Assembly (NCBI RefSeq): GCF_015550595.1
Contig: NZ_JADNBB010000047.1
Span: 1 to 35,649 of the forward strand
From: Parabacteroides goldsteinii
Lineage (GTDB): Bacteria; Bacteroidota; Bacteroidia; Bacteroidales; Tannerellaceae
Length of the DNA: 35,649 bases
Direction: 5' to 3'
Program-made: the position numbers and the translations under genes
Shown here: piece after piece, positions 1-7,790 of the stretch
Numbering within the stretch: the stretch's first letter is position 1
Layout: every line of letters begins with the position of its first letter
The notes under the pieces: generated by a model
Told to the model about the DNA's origin: nothing
The model's database searches: none
The model's input: only the letters and a program-made list of their open reading frames with translations

Positions 1-11
1 CTCTTCGTTGT
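1..11 (-). rRNA. 16S rRNA, extreme 5' end only (partial)
   Basis: Read on the minus strand, these bases are ACAACGAAGAG, matching the first bases of bacterial 16S rRNA just before the universal TTTGATC segment (E. coli begins AAATTGAAGAG). The preceding leader fits the rrn leaders of Bacteroidales (GAGCAAGACA..., an antitermination-like GTTCTTTGA element and strong tandem promoters). The rest of the gene lies left of the window. The assignment rests on this short match plus the leader, not on the gene itself. Confidence 0.7.
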
Positions 12-145
12 ATAAATTGTTTTGTCTTGCTCAGAATCCGTTATTTATTCTCAAGTTTTTGACGGTATTAATTTTTTAATACTTGTACTACTTGTTGATA
101 TGTAAATCTTTCAAAGAACTTTCGCTTTCTTTTCGATTGCGGCTG
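12..145 (-). promoter_or_regulatory. rRNA operon leader with boxA-like antitermination site
   Basis: Transcribed AT-rich leader between the rrn promoters and the 16S 5' end. Bases 111-120 read AGTTCTTTGA on the minus strand, close to the boxA element of rrn leaders (E. coli TGCTCTTTAACA), which loads the Nus antitermination complex. A GAGCAAGACA block near 30-40 is also typical of Bacteroidales 16S leaders. Recognition is by resemblance. Confidence 0.6.
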
Positions 146-177
146 CAAAGGTAAGGACTTTTTTTTAAACCGCCAAA
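146..177 (-). promoter_or_regulatory. rrn promoter P2 (proximal)
   Basis: Minus-strand -7 element TACCTTTG at 146-153 and -33 element TTTG at 174-177, separated by 20 bp. This is the Bacteroidetes primary-sigma promoter architecture. It is the nearer of two matching promoters reading into the 16S leader. Confidence 0.75.
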
Positions 178-319
178 TTTTTTAGAAGAAAATTTGAAAA
201 GTTTTTTTTGAGCCTCTGTGGCGGTTGGAATTTTGCTTAGAATCTCTAACCTCATCCCCTCTCCTACAGCTTACCTCTTTCATCATTTTTCATGCGCCGT
301 TCTCTCTCGAATGCGGGTG

Positions 320-351
320 CAAAAGTAGACCTTTTATTATTACAATCCAAA
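320..351 (-). promoter_or_regulatory. rrn promoter P1 (distal)
   Basis: Minus-strand -7 element TACTTTTG at 320-327 and -33 element TTTG at 348-351, again with a 20 bp spacer. The sequence after the -7 box (CACCCGC) resembles that after P2 (CAGCCGC), as expected for duplicated rrn promoters with a common start region. Confidence 0.7.
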
Positions 352-667
352 TCTTTTAGCTATTATTTTTTAATTATTTTTCCCACAAAGGCTTTGTAAT
401 ATAATGTACGAGCGTAATAGAGAATACTGTCAAAAAGGAAAAACAACGGATACAACCTACATGTCCCGATTCTGACATAAGTTTACTTTGGGGGGTTGTC
501 AACTTATTTTAGGACAGAACATCTCTTACTTTCTTTCTTTTGACAATTATCAAACGAATAATATACAATCATCAAACGAAAGGAACACATATGTCATTTA
601 TTCATTTGATATATATCAAACGAATAAGTCGGCAGGAAAAAATGAGATACTATTATAATTGTCTCAA
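352..667. other. intergenic region upstream of rrn promoters
   Basis: No convincing gene. The stretch separates the 3' end of the protease gene from the rrn promoters, both transcribed leftward. It holds an imperfect 10 bp inverted repeat (477-486 / 498-507, one mismatch) around a G6 run, with no T-tract after it on either strand, so it is not a clear terminator. It also holds the ATCAAACGAA repeats listed separately and a 16 bp perfect AT palindrome at 605-620. A 61-codon open frame at 540-725 (plus) has no recognisable features and runs into the protease antisense. Confidence 0.5.
549..627. repeat. three ATCAAACGAA direct repeats, 22-bp register
   Basis: ATCAAACGAA starts at 549, 571 and 615, giving spacings of 22 and 44 bp. 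The first and third copies extend to ATCAAACGAATAA. The third overlaps the palindrome at 605-620. The equal-phase spacing, about two helical turns, is what a cooperative DNA-binding protein would need. The repeats lie about 200 bp upstream of rrn P1. There is no spacer/repeat structure of a CRISPR array. Confidence 0.6.
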
Positions 668-1972
668 TCAATCCTTTCCGTCTAATTCTAAAAACATATC
701 ATCAAAATTAATTATAACCCGCTGAAATAAATTAATAAAATCCATTCCTAACGAACCATCTTCACCATTCTGAAAAGACTTCTCCGTGGGTGGTTCATAT
801 TCCACCTGAATATCTTTCATTTCAAAAGAGGTAGATCCTATACGCATCGGTATTGATGACAAACGGAGAACTTCCAGACTTCGCACACCACCGAACCCAC
901 CACCGGTAATTGTTTCATTTACTCCTTCTTTATCAATCCATTCCTTATGTTTTTGATAATACGGATAAAACATATCTGCTCTTACATTTCCTGTATCAAA
1001 AACAAAACGCAACCGCTCTTCTCCTGAAAACACTTTCAAGCGCAAACCACCATCATACATCCACATATTCCTTCCGGTTTCCGGAAGCGAATGCCGATTA
1101 ACCGGAAAGCAAATCTTTTTTTCTTGTGGAAATATATTTACTTCTCCAACCAATCGCATAAAATCAGTACCCAATACAGCATCTACCTGATAGACGGTAT
1201 CTACTGCCGGATTGGGATCCGCAATCGTTATGATCGCATTTTTAAATGCAATATCACCGATCATCATACTATCTAAAATTCCAGACTTGCCGGTACCCGT
1301 AGCAAAAGCCCCTGTAATATTAATCGAATCACGGATAACACAAATGCCTATTTCATCCGCATACATTTTGGAAACAAAAGTACTTCCCGCCCCTGTATCA
1401 AAAATAAATTTATACGTTTTTCCGTGTATCTGTACAGGAACAAACATTAAAACACCACGGCCGGCTTCTTCGATTGCCATGGGTATTTCCGTCTCTTTAT
1501 TCGGCCTGTCAACAACAGGAGCGGCTTCATTGCGCAAAGTATTATAATAATCTGCCAATTGCTGATGAGAAGGGAAATCCTCTCTCTTAGCAAAAGCTTC
1601 TATTTGACGTAAAAAATCATATAAACGATCTGCGCTCTCTTTATACTGTCCTATTTCACCCAGCATTTTTGAACGAAGAGCAACCAAACTACTGACGTTC
1701 GGGAAACCCAAATCCTCCTGGTGATGTTCCAATAACGAATCGATCAGATCTATCGTCTCAACCGGCTTATTAAAATAAGTACCGATCATCACTTCCGACA
1801 AAGCTTTTATCGCAACAGACTGAAGTTGTCCGGACACTTTCGGATATTCTTCTTCCAGCCTGAACCAGTCGGATTGATTGATTAAATCCCCAATTTGCCA
1901 ATCGGCTTCCTGAGCTTTAACCGATTGAAAAAATGACACGGAGAAAAACAATAAGGCTACAAATGTCTTCAT
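668..1972 (-). CDS. secreted retropepsin-like aspartyl protease
   Basis: Predicted aspartic peptidase of 434 residues acting outside the cytoplasm. The start at 1972 is chosen because it begins directly with a signal peptide (MKTFVALLFFSVSFFQSVKA, cleavage near AQ-EA) after an A/G-rich stretch; 32 further in-frame codons upstream would bury the signal. Two Asp-Thr-Gly motifs are present: FDTGAGS with Asp near residue 192, and FDTGN with Asp near residue 326. This is the two-lobe pepsin/retropepsin arrangement in one chain. The first ~150 residues are helical and of unknown role. Such PDZ-less aspartyl protease proteins are common in Bacteroidales, and their substrates are unknown. A -7-like TATATTTG (minus, 2000-2007) lies 28 bp upstream. 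The gene is divergent from the sensor kinase. Confidence 0.8.
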   Translation of the reverse strand: MKTFVALLFFSVSFFQSVKAQEADWQIGDLINQSDWFRLEEEYPKVSGQLQSVAIKALSEVMIGTYFNKPVETIDLIDSLLEHHQEDLGFPNVSSLVALRSKMLGEIGQYKESADRLYDFLRQIEAFAKREDFPSHQQLADYYNTLRNEAAPVVDRPNKETEIPMAIEEAGRGVLMFVPVQIHGKTYKFIFDTGAGSTFVSKMYADEIGICVIRDSINITGAFATGTGKSGILDSMMIGDIAFKNAIITIADPNPAVDTVYQVDAVLGTDFMRLVGEVNIFPQEKKICFPVNRHSLPETGRNMWMYDGGLRLKVFSGEERLRFVFDTGNVRADMFYPYYQKHKEWIDKEGVNETITGGGFGGVRSLEVLRLSSIPMRIGSTSFEMKDIQVEYEPPTEKSFQNGEDGSLGMDFINLFQRVIINFDDMFLELDGKD

Positions 1973-2094
1973 ATTCTTTCTTTGATTAATAAGATATGAC
2001 AAATATAAGCCAAATAGCAGACGACAATAGTTAGCACTTTGCAATCTACTGTTATTTAGTGTTACCACCAGAATGAGCGGAGATAAAATCAGAT

Positions 2095-2102
2095 TATATT
2101 TG
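2095..2102 (+). promoter_or_regulatory. -7 element in front of the sensor kinase gene
   Basis: TATATTTG matches the -7 consensus and ends only 4 bp before the ATG at 2107. Transcription would start at or next to the start codon, so the mRNA could be leaderless. Alternatively, translation could start at the second Met codon (2119). No -33 TTTG is visible at the usual distance, so the element may be fortuitous. Confidence 0.4.
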
Positions 2103-2106
2103 TAAT

Positions 2107-3540
2107 ATGAAATTACAAATGCGCCTCATATTGATTTTCGTTTCTTTATCAGTTCTGGGAATATTCTTTTTCCAGGGTTATTGGTTGTGGAACAGTTACA
2201 AGATTGAAAAACAACATTTCCAAAGAACAATCAACGAGACATTACAGCAGGCCATAAATGAGGATCTTACATTTCGCATGGATGCGCTAAAAAAAGATAC
2301 GGCAACCAATGCGCCTCACGGAGAAATAGAATTCGGTTTCTCTCTGGACAGTACTTCACATGCAGCTTCCAAACAAAAACCACGACAAGTTTATTCGCGC
2401 ACAAAACTTCAAACACAAAACCAGAATGACAGTGTGGTATTTCAAGCATTCAAGCCGGAAAATACACCTATAATGAGAACTGCATTTAAAGGTATATGGC
2501 AAGCGATCAACCGCCTTTCACCTGTCGATGTCGTACAGGTCGATAGTATATGGTCATCGCTTCTCGAAACCGGAGGTATATACAATTCACATTTCATCGA
2601 TTTTACATTAGGAACAGATACGCTTCTGGCCTCGTCTTTGCCGGACGACCAAAACCCGACCGATCTGCTGCCTACCCATAAAGCCGGATTAAATATAGAC
2701 GACAGTATTGGCTTACAAGGTTTTATAATTGCTCCATCACAAGCCGTACTCAAACAAATGGGACCTATGTTTCTCGCATCCTTTCTGTTGATCATCATAA
2801 CGACTGCTTGCTATATCTACCTGATCCGCACCATTTTGAGACAGAAAACGATCGCGGAGATCAAAAACGACTTCGTCAATAATATGACACACGAACTGAA
2901 GACTCCGATTACGATCACCTACTCAGCTATCGACGCCTTACAGACATTCAACTTCGTGGAACAAAAGGAAACGCGGGAAGAATATTTCACACTTTGCCGT
3001 CAACAACTAAAGCATTTATCCGGACTGGTGGAAAAAATACTTAGTATGGCCGTAGACGAACGGAAGAATTTCCGCTTACAAAAAGAGAGTTTCCAACCTC
3101 TGTCTGTCATAGAAAGTCTGATACAACAATTCAAACTGAAGGCTGATAAACCTGTAAGATTCAGTATGGAGATAATTCCCAAAGATATACAAGTCTATGC
3201 CGATAAGCTACATTTCACAAACGTAATCAGTAACCTGCTGGATAACGCGATCAAATATTCCGGAACGACTGTCGAAATCAGTGTTCGGGTCCGTGAAACA
3301 GCTGGCCAACTTGAAGTCTGCATCACCGACAACGGCATTGGAATCTCTCCGACGCAGCAGACTCGTATATTTGAACGTTTCTATCGTGTATCGAAAGGAA
3401 ACATCCACGATGTGAAAGGTTTTGGCCTTGGCCTTAGCTATGTGAAAGATATCGTAGAACGACACGACGGCTCTATAACCGTCGAAAGCAGAGAAAAGGA
3501 AGGAAGCACATTTACTATTATAATACCCGGCAAAAAATGA
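2107..3540 (+). CDS. membrane sensor histidine kinase
   Basis: A 477-residue inner-membrane histidine kinase. TM1 is at about 6-28, a periplasmic sensor region at ~30-215 has no recognised fold, and TM2 is at about 221-244. The HisKA domain follows with the phosphoacceptor in NNMTHELKTP (His262). The ATPase domain shows the N box (NVISNLLDNAIKYS, ~372-385), G1 (DNGIG, 408-412), F box (FERFYR) and G2 (GFGLGL, 438-443). All catalytic boxes are intact. Its last codons overlap the next gene by 4 bp (ATGA), so kinase and regulator are translationally coupled. It looks like the RprX-type kinases of Bacteroides, but the signal is unknown and no gene name is assigned. Confidence 0.93.
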   Translation: MKLQMRLILIFVSLSVLGIFFFQGYWLWNSYKIEKQHFQRTINETLQQAINEDLTFRMDALKKDTATNAPHGEIEFGFSLDSTSHAASKQKPRQVYSRTKLQTQNQNDSVVFQAFKPENTPIMRTAFKGIWQAINRLSPVDVVQVDSIWSSLLETGGIYNSHFIDFTLGTDTLLASSLPDDQNPTDLLPTHKAGLNIDDSIGLQGFIIAPSQAVLKQMGPMFLASFLLIIITTACYIYLIRTILRQKTIAEIKNDFVNNMTHELKTPITITYSAIDALQTFNFVEQKETREEYFTLCRQQLKHLSGLVEKILSMAVDERKNFRLQKESFQPLSVIESLIQQFKLKADKPVRFSMEIIPKDIQVYADKLHFTNVISNLLDNAIKYSGTTVEISVRVRETAGQLEVCITDNGIGISPTQQTRIFERFYRVSKGNIHDVKGFGLGLSYVKDIVERHDGSITVESREKEGSTFTIIIPGKK

Positions 3541-4220
3541 TACATATACTATTGGCAGAAGATGAAATTGCACTGGCAAAAATCATAAAAGACAGCCTCG
3601 AAAGCCGTCACGAATTCCGTATCACGCTGGCTTCCCACGGAAACGAAGCGTTAAAGCTCTATCAGAAACAAAAACCGGATATCCTGGTACTGGATGTCAT
3701 GATGCCCCAAATGGATGGCTTCACGCTCACCAAAATGATCCGCCAAATCGACACCCGGACACCGATACTCTTCCTCACAGCCCGTTCATCGGTGGATGAT
3801 CTGGTTACCGGTTTTCATCTGGGAGGAAACGATTATCTGAAAAAACCGTTCGATATGGAAGAGTTGATCGTACGCATCCAGGCTTTATTAAACCGTCCTA
3901 TATCCATTTCCGACCCCAAAAGCCAGGAAGTGTTTACAATCGGGCAATATACCTTCCATTACCCACATCAAACCTTACAGATCAGCGACCAAACCGAAAC
4001 ATTATCTCACCGGGAGGCAGAAATATTACGCTTATTATGCCTACATGCCAATGATGTACTACACCGTAAACCCGTCCTGATGGGACTATGGGGTGATGAC
4101 TCTTTTTTCAATGCCCGCAGTATGGATGTATTCATTACCAAGCTTCGTAAAAAACTAAAAGCCGACCCCTCGGTTCAGATTGTAAATCTCCGGGGGATCG
4201 GCTATAAGCTGATTATTTAA
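3537..4220 (+). CDS. OmpR/PhoB-family response regulator
   Basis: A 227-residue transcription factor, partner of the overlapping kinase. Its receiver domain (1-~115) has the acidic pair at Glu8/Asp9, the phospho-acceptor Asp53 in LVLDVMMPQMDG, a Thr in FLTA and the conserved Lys in DYLKKPFD. The C-terminal winged helix (~130-227, with SHREAEILRLL and a final RGIGYKL) is typical of OmpR/PhoB regulators binding tandem DNA repeats. The gene ends 5 bp before the convergent flavodoxin/ferredoxin gene, leaving no room for a separate terminator, so antisense read-through at the 3' ends is likely. Target genes cannot be told from the sequence. Confidence 0.93.
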   Translation: MIHILLAEDEIALAKIIKDSLESRHEFRITLASHGNEALKLYQKQKPDILVLDVMMPQMDGFTLTKMIRQIDTRTPILFLTARSSVDDLVTGFHLGGNDYLKKPFDMEELIVRIQALLNRPISISDPKSQEVFTIGQYTFHYPHQTLQISDQTETLSHREAEILRLLCLHANDVLHRKPVLMGLWGDDSFFNARSMDVFITKLRKKLKADPSVQIVNLRGIGYKLII

Positions 4221-4225
4221 AATGA

Positions 4226-5014
4226 TCAAACGAACAATTCCGGTTCGCGGCGTGCACTAAAGTTCTTATGCAGCATAGCCGTATAAGGAGTATCAAAAGT
4301 ACGTGCCCCTTCAGGACATTCCTTTACGCAAGCACAACACTTGATGCAAAGAGCAGGATCACTGAACATCCGGTCGTCTACGATTGAGATAGCAGCCACC
4401 GGACATACGTCGATACAATATTCACATTGCGTACACAACTCTTCGTCTGTAACAGGAGCCTGTGGCGTAGAAGGTCCTTTCACCTTATATGGGAAGTTTC
4501 CTTTTATTTCCAATGATGGTAATCCCGATAAAGTTGATACAACATCCAGTTTTATCAATGTTTCATGACCGAATTTAGAGGCCTTCACCAAGTCTTCCTT
4601 ATCCGGGCGATCGGCAGCAATAGGCATATCTTTCCGGCTGAAAGAATGCTCACCGACAAAAGCCCCCGCACTGACAGGTACGAAGCCTTGAGCAACCAAT
4701 GCATCACTCAACTCCTTCAAAGCATCTTCGTAGTCGCGGTTACCATATACGACAACCGGAATAACCGGGGTCTTTTCTCCCTGAAACATACGAATACGCT
4801 CCATGGCCGTTTCTGCAACACGTCCGCCATAAACAGGGACAGCCACAATAACCAGTTCGTTATCTTCTATATGAAGTGTTTCTTTCAACGCTTCATGCGT
4901 GATATCCGACTCTGACAATGTATCTCCTCCCAGCCCTTCGGCAATAGCGTATGCTATCTTTGCCGAAGTATGTGTCGGAGAAAAATAAATCAAATGTATA
5001 TTCTGATATTGCAT
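4226..5014 (-). CDS. flavodoxin-ferredoxin fusion (EFR1 family)
   Basis: A 262-residue cytoplasmic electron carrier. The N-terminal ~160 residues are flavodoxin-like (FSPTHTSAK phosphate-loop region, VPVYGGR and the VVYGNRDYEDA segment). The C-terminus carries two [4Fe-4S] motifs: Cys194, 197, 200, 204-Pro and Cys223, 226, 229, 233-Pro. This is the EFR1 (flavodoxin plus 2x4Fe-4S) architecture. It is the last gene of a minus-strand series starting at iorA and lies 5 bp after the thioredoxin-like gene. Since the IorA encoded here lacks its own ferredoxin domain, this protein is a plausible electron acceptor for the oxidoreductase; that is inference from position. Confidence 0.88.
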   Translation of the reverse strand: MQYQNIHLIYFSPTHTSAKIAYAIAEGLGGDTLSESDITHEALKETLHIEDNELVIVAVPVYGGRVAETAMERIRMFQGEKTPVIPVVVYGNRDYEDALKELSDALVAQGFVPVSAGAFVGEHSFSRKDMPIAADRPDKEDLVKASKFGHETLIKLDVVSTLSGLPSLEIKGNFPYKVKGPSTPQAPVTDEELCTQCEYCIDVCPVAAISIVDDRMFSDPALCIKCCACVKECPEGARTFDTPYTAMLHKNFSARREPELFV

Positions 5015-5019
5015 ACTAT

Positions 5020-5526
5020 TTATTTTACAGCAGTCTCGATCTTTTCCATCAATTCAGCAAACTCCTCTTCCGTGTATCCTTTGCCGGCATAGATTACTTT
5101 ACCATCTTTCCCTATCAAATAACTACGCGGAATCAGATTTTTTGCAAATGCTCCGAAGATTGCACGGTTCTTATCCGGATACAACGGGAAAGAAAATCCT
5201 TTCTTTTCATTGTATTTTTCCAATTCAGCATCCGTGTGTTCACGACCGATCACCAACAGCTGAAAGTTCTTATTGTCCTTATACTTCGGCCAGAGTTTCT
5301 GCTGCACGTCTGCCAGTTCTTTCTGACAAGGCGGACACCAGGTTGCAAAGAAGTTGACCAGAACAACTTTTCCTTTCAATGTTGCTGACGACATTTTCGC
5401 TCCGTTATCGGAAACGATGGTAAATACCGGCATTTGATCTCCTACCTTTATGATATCGCCGTCACTTTGTGCACGGGCTATAAAAGCAAAGATAGTTAGA
5501 ATGGCGGTTAAGAAGTACTTGTTCAT
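5020..5526 (-). CDS. TlpA-like exported thioredoxin-fold protein
   Basis: A 168-residue periplasmic or lipid-side thiol oxidoreductase. The signal peptide covers residues 1-20 (MNKYFLTAILTIFAFIARAQ). The AhpC/TSA-thioredoxin fold has the redox motif Trp63-Cys-Pro-Pro-Cys67 and the cis-Pro loop at LIPRSYLI. The PDKN insertion and length suit TlpA/ResA-type thiol-disulphide proteins. It sits 5 bp from both neighbours inside the ior operon, which is odd because the flanking products are cytoplasmic. Co-transcription is clear from spacing; the functional link is not. Confidence 0.85.
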   Translation of the reverse strand: MNKYFLTAILTIFAFIARAQSDGDIIKVGDQMPVFTIVSDNGAKMSSATLKGKVVLVNFFATWCPPCQKELADVQQKLWPKYKDNKNFQLLVIGREHTDAELEKYNEKKGFSFPLYPDKNRAIFGAFAKNLIPRSYLIGKDGKVIYAGKGYTEEEFAELMEKIETAVK

Positions 5527-5531
5527 ACGCT

Positions 5532-6113
5532 TTATTTTAAACTTTGGGCAACATCATAGCCGGCTTTCAGTGCTTTCAGGTTCATTTCAACCACTTCTTC
5601 ACCTTTACGGCCAAAAATACGACGAATACCGTCTTCTATCTTATTATATTCTATCCCGATAAAAGGAGCTGCAGCTCCCAGCATCACTATATTGGCAGCA
5701 CGCACGGTAGCTACCTCTTTCGCAATTGCTTCCACGTCCAGGATCACCTTGTAAGGCAACTTATTCAGTTCTTCGTTCACCTTGTCGATGTCCGGATAGT
5801 TAGGGATATTTACAAACGGTTGAGAGTTAGTAACCAGCCATCCTTCTTTTTTCAGATAAGGAAGATAACGAAGGCTTTCCATCGGTTCCAATGAAATGAT
5901 CAGGTCGGCGTGTCCTTTGGGGATCAGGTCGGAAGCGATCGGCTGGTCAGATAAACGCAGGTTCGACTGCACATCGCCTCCACGTTGACTCATTCCGTGT
6001 ACTTCAGCCTGCTTCATATACAGACCTTCTTTCAATGCGGCTTCTCCAATAACGGCGGCAATAGAGAGGATACCTTGTCCTCCTACACCTGACAATATAA
6101 TATCTGCTCTCAT
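5532..6113 (-). CDS. iorB: indolepyruvate:ferredoxin oxidoreductase, beta subunit
   Basis: A 193-residue gamma-type pyruvate:ferredoxin oxidoreductase domain. It has the N-terminal SGVGGQGILS glycine motif, the EVHGMSQRGG segment and the LIPKGHADLI block typical of IorB. With IorA it oxidatively decarboxylates aryl 2-oxoacids (indolepyruvate, phenylpyruvate) to acyl-CoA and reduces ferredoxin, or runs reductively in anaerobes. The start codon overlaps the iorA stop by 4 bp. Length is normal for the family. Confidence 0.92.
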   Translation of the reverse strand: MRADIILSGVGGQGILSIAAVIGEAALKEGLYMKQAEVHGMSQRGGDVQSNLRLSDQPIASDLIPKGHADLIISLEPMESLRYLPYLKKEGWLVTNSQPFVNIPNYPDIDKVNEELNKLPYKVILDVEAIAKEVATVRAANIVMLGAAAPFIGIEYNKIEDGIRRIFGRKGEEVVEMNLKALKAGYDVAQSLK

Positions 6114-7708
6114 TTCTTACTTGCTTTTTTCTTTCTTGTTAATGTCTGAATACATTCACGACGCGGGATCAGAACGGATACCCCCTTGTATTCGATCTCT
6201 TCACGGATAATCGTTTTCATTTCTTCGTAATTCTTCTTCAACGGAATCATCACACGGATATGAGCCGGATCAACACCGATACCGGCACAAATAGCTTCCA
6301 GGCGTCCTGTTCCGGCCGAATCTTGTCCGCCGGTCATTGCCGTTGTTTCATTATCGGAAATCACGATCGTGATATTTGTTTCTTCGTTTACACAATCCAA
6401 CAATCCTGTCATGCCGGAATGAGTGAAAGTAGAGTCACCTATTACAGACACAGCCGGGAATACACCTGCGTCGGCAGCACCCTTCGCCATCGTAATGGAA
6501 GCTCCCATATCAATACAAGTGTCGATTGCACGGAACGGAGGCAAAGCTCCCAACGTATAACAACCGATATCACCGAATACTTTCGGTTCGTTATATTCAG
6601 CCAATACTTCATTCAGAGCTTCATACATATCACGGTGACCGCACCCCTGGCACAATGCAGGCGGACGTTGTTCCACCACTTCAGGAATAGCATAATAGCT
6701 GGTAATATCTTTACCCAGAGCTTTGCCTACGGCATCCGGAGTCAATTCGCCATCCCGTTGCAAAGTTCCGTCCAGACGGCCGTGCACCTTAATGCCTGTT
6801 CCCATATATCCTTTCAGTTGTTCTTCTACTACCGGATAGCCTTCTTCCAATACCAGGATTTCCTTGCATTCGTTTACTAGTTTCTCCATCTGTTTGCGGG
6901 GAAGAGGGTACTGACTGATCTTCAAGACCGGATGTTCGAATCCGTCCGGATAGTTTTCAGACAGATAGTTGAAGGCAATACCAGTCGTAATAATACCGAG
7001 ATCCTTATTAGGACCATCGAAATACTGGTTGTATTTTGATGTTTCAGATGAATCGACAAACTGTTTCTGAGCTTCCAATAAGACTTTGAAACGTTTACGA
7101 GCCAAAGCCGGAAGGAGAATAAAACGCTGACGTCCGTCTGCCGGACAGTTCTTGGGGTTTTCATCCTTCATCGGACGGGTAACTACACCAGCACGAGAGT
7201 GAGCCATACGGGTAGTGATACGCATCAGGATCGGATATCCCAGTTTTTCAGAAAGTTCGAAACCTTCATAAACCATATCGTATGCTTCCTGCTGACTGGA
7301 AGGTTCCAACATCGGGATCATAGCAAAGTTACCATATACGCGATTATCTTGTTCGTTCTGTGAAGAGTGCATAGATGGGTCGTCAGCAGTAATAATGATC
7401 ATACCCCCGTTAATACCGCTCATTCCTGCATTCATGAAACAGTCGGCAGCGACATTCAAACCTACGTGTTTCATACAGCAAAGTGAACGCTTTCCGGCAT
7501 AACTCATACCTAATGCTGCTTCCATTGCTGTTTTTTCATTTACACTCCAACGGCTGTGTATCCCACGCTCTTTCGCAACAGCTGATCCTTGTATATACTC
7601 GGTAATTTCAGTTGAGGGAGTACCCGGATAGGCATAAACACCGGATATACCGGCATCAATCGCAGCCTGTGCAATGGCCTCATCCCCTAAGAATAGTTGT
7701 TTTTCCAT
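6110..7708 (-). CDS. iorA: indolepyruvate:ferredoxin oxidoreductase, alpha subunit (no C-terminal ferredoxin)
   Basis: A 532-residue thiamine-diphosphate enzyme. The start at 7708 (MEKQLFLGDEAIAQAA) is preferred over a Met 13 codons upstream because it matches the family N-terminus. The N-terminal PFOR domain shows YAYPGTPSTEI; the C-terminal TPP domain shows ALCQGCGHRD, GDIGCYTLG and GDSTFTHSG with ISDNETTAMTGGQ. Known archaeal IorA proteins continue into a domain with two [4Fe-4S] clusters. This chain stops soon after VLIPRREC with a basic tail and has no cysteine cluster motifs. The operon instead supplies a separate Fe-S protein two genes downstream. Promoter-like TATCTTTG lies at 7752-7759. 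Confidence 0.92.
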   Translation of the reverse strand: MEKQLFLGDEAIAQAAIDAGISGVYAYPGTPSTEITEYIQGSAVAKERGIHSRWSVNEKTAMEAALGMSYAGKRSLCCMKHVGLNVAADCFMNAGMSGINGGMIIITADDPSMHSSQNEQDNRVYGNFAMIPMLEPSSQQEAYDMVYEGFELSEKLGYPILMRITTRMAHSRAGVVTRPMKDENPKNCPADGRQRFILLPALARKRFKVLLEAQKQFVDSSETSKYNQYFDGPNKDLGIITTGIAFNYLSENYPDGFEHPVLKISQYPLPRKQMEKLVNECKEILVLEEGYPVVEEQLKGYMGTGIKVHGRLDGTLQRDGELTPDAVGKALGKDITSYYAIPEVVEQRPPALCQGCGHRDMYEALNEVLAEYNEPKVFGDIGCYTLGALPPFRAIDTCIDMGASITMAKGAADAGVFPAVSVIGDSTFTHSGMTGLLDCVNEETNITIVISDNETTAMTGGQDSAGTGRLEAICAGIGVDPAHIRVMIPLKKNYEEMKTIIREEIEYKGVSVLIPRRECIQTLTRKKKASKK

Positions 7709-7751
7709 GTATATTTGTTTCTTAAATTGATTTTTATGTAATACCAACTGC

Positions 7752-7759
7752 CAAAGATA
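7752..7759 (-). promoter_or_regulatory. -7 element of the ior operon
   Basis: The minus strand reads TATCTTTG, a full match to TAnnTTTG, 43 bp upstream of the chosen iorA start. It lies between the convergent-free end of mltG and iorA. No TTTG at the canonical -33 distance is seen. Confidence 0.5.
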
Positions 7760-7790
7760 CAGCTTTTACCACAAAGAAAAAGTAAAAAAC

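Noticed and set aside
477-507. Inverted repeat as the terminator of the protease gene
   Set aside because: Imperfect stem and no T-tract on the minus strand.
549-627. Repeats considered as a CRISPR remnant
   Set aside because: Repeats are only 10-13 bp with 12-34 bp gaps and no cas genes nearby.
540-725. 61-codon plus-strand frame with the ATCAAACGAA repeats
   Set aside because: Composition follows the AT-rich repeats, and it overlaps the 3' end of the protease gene; no homology pattern seen.
6260-6880. 206-codon open frame antisense to iorA
   Set aside because: iorA is unmistakable on the other strand; the antisense product has no recognisable features.
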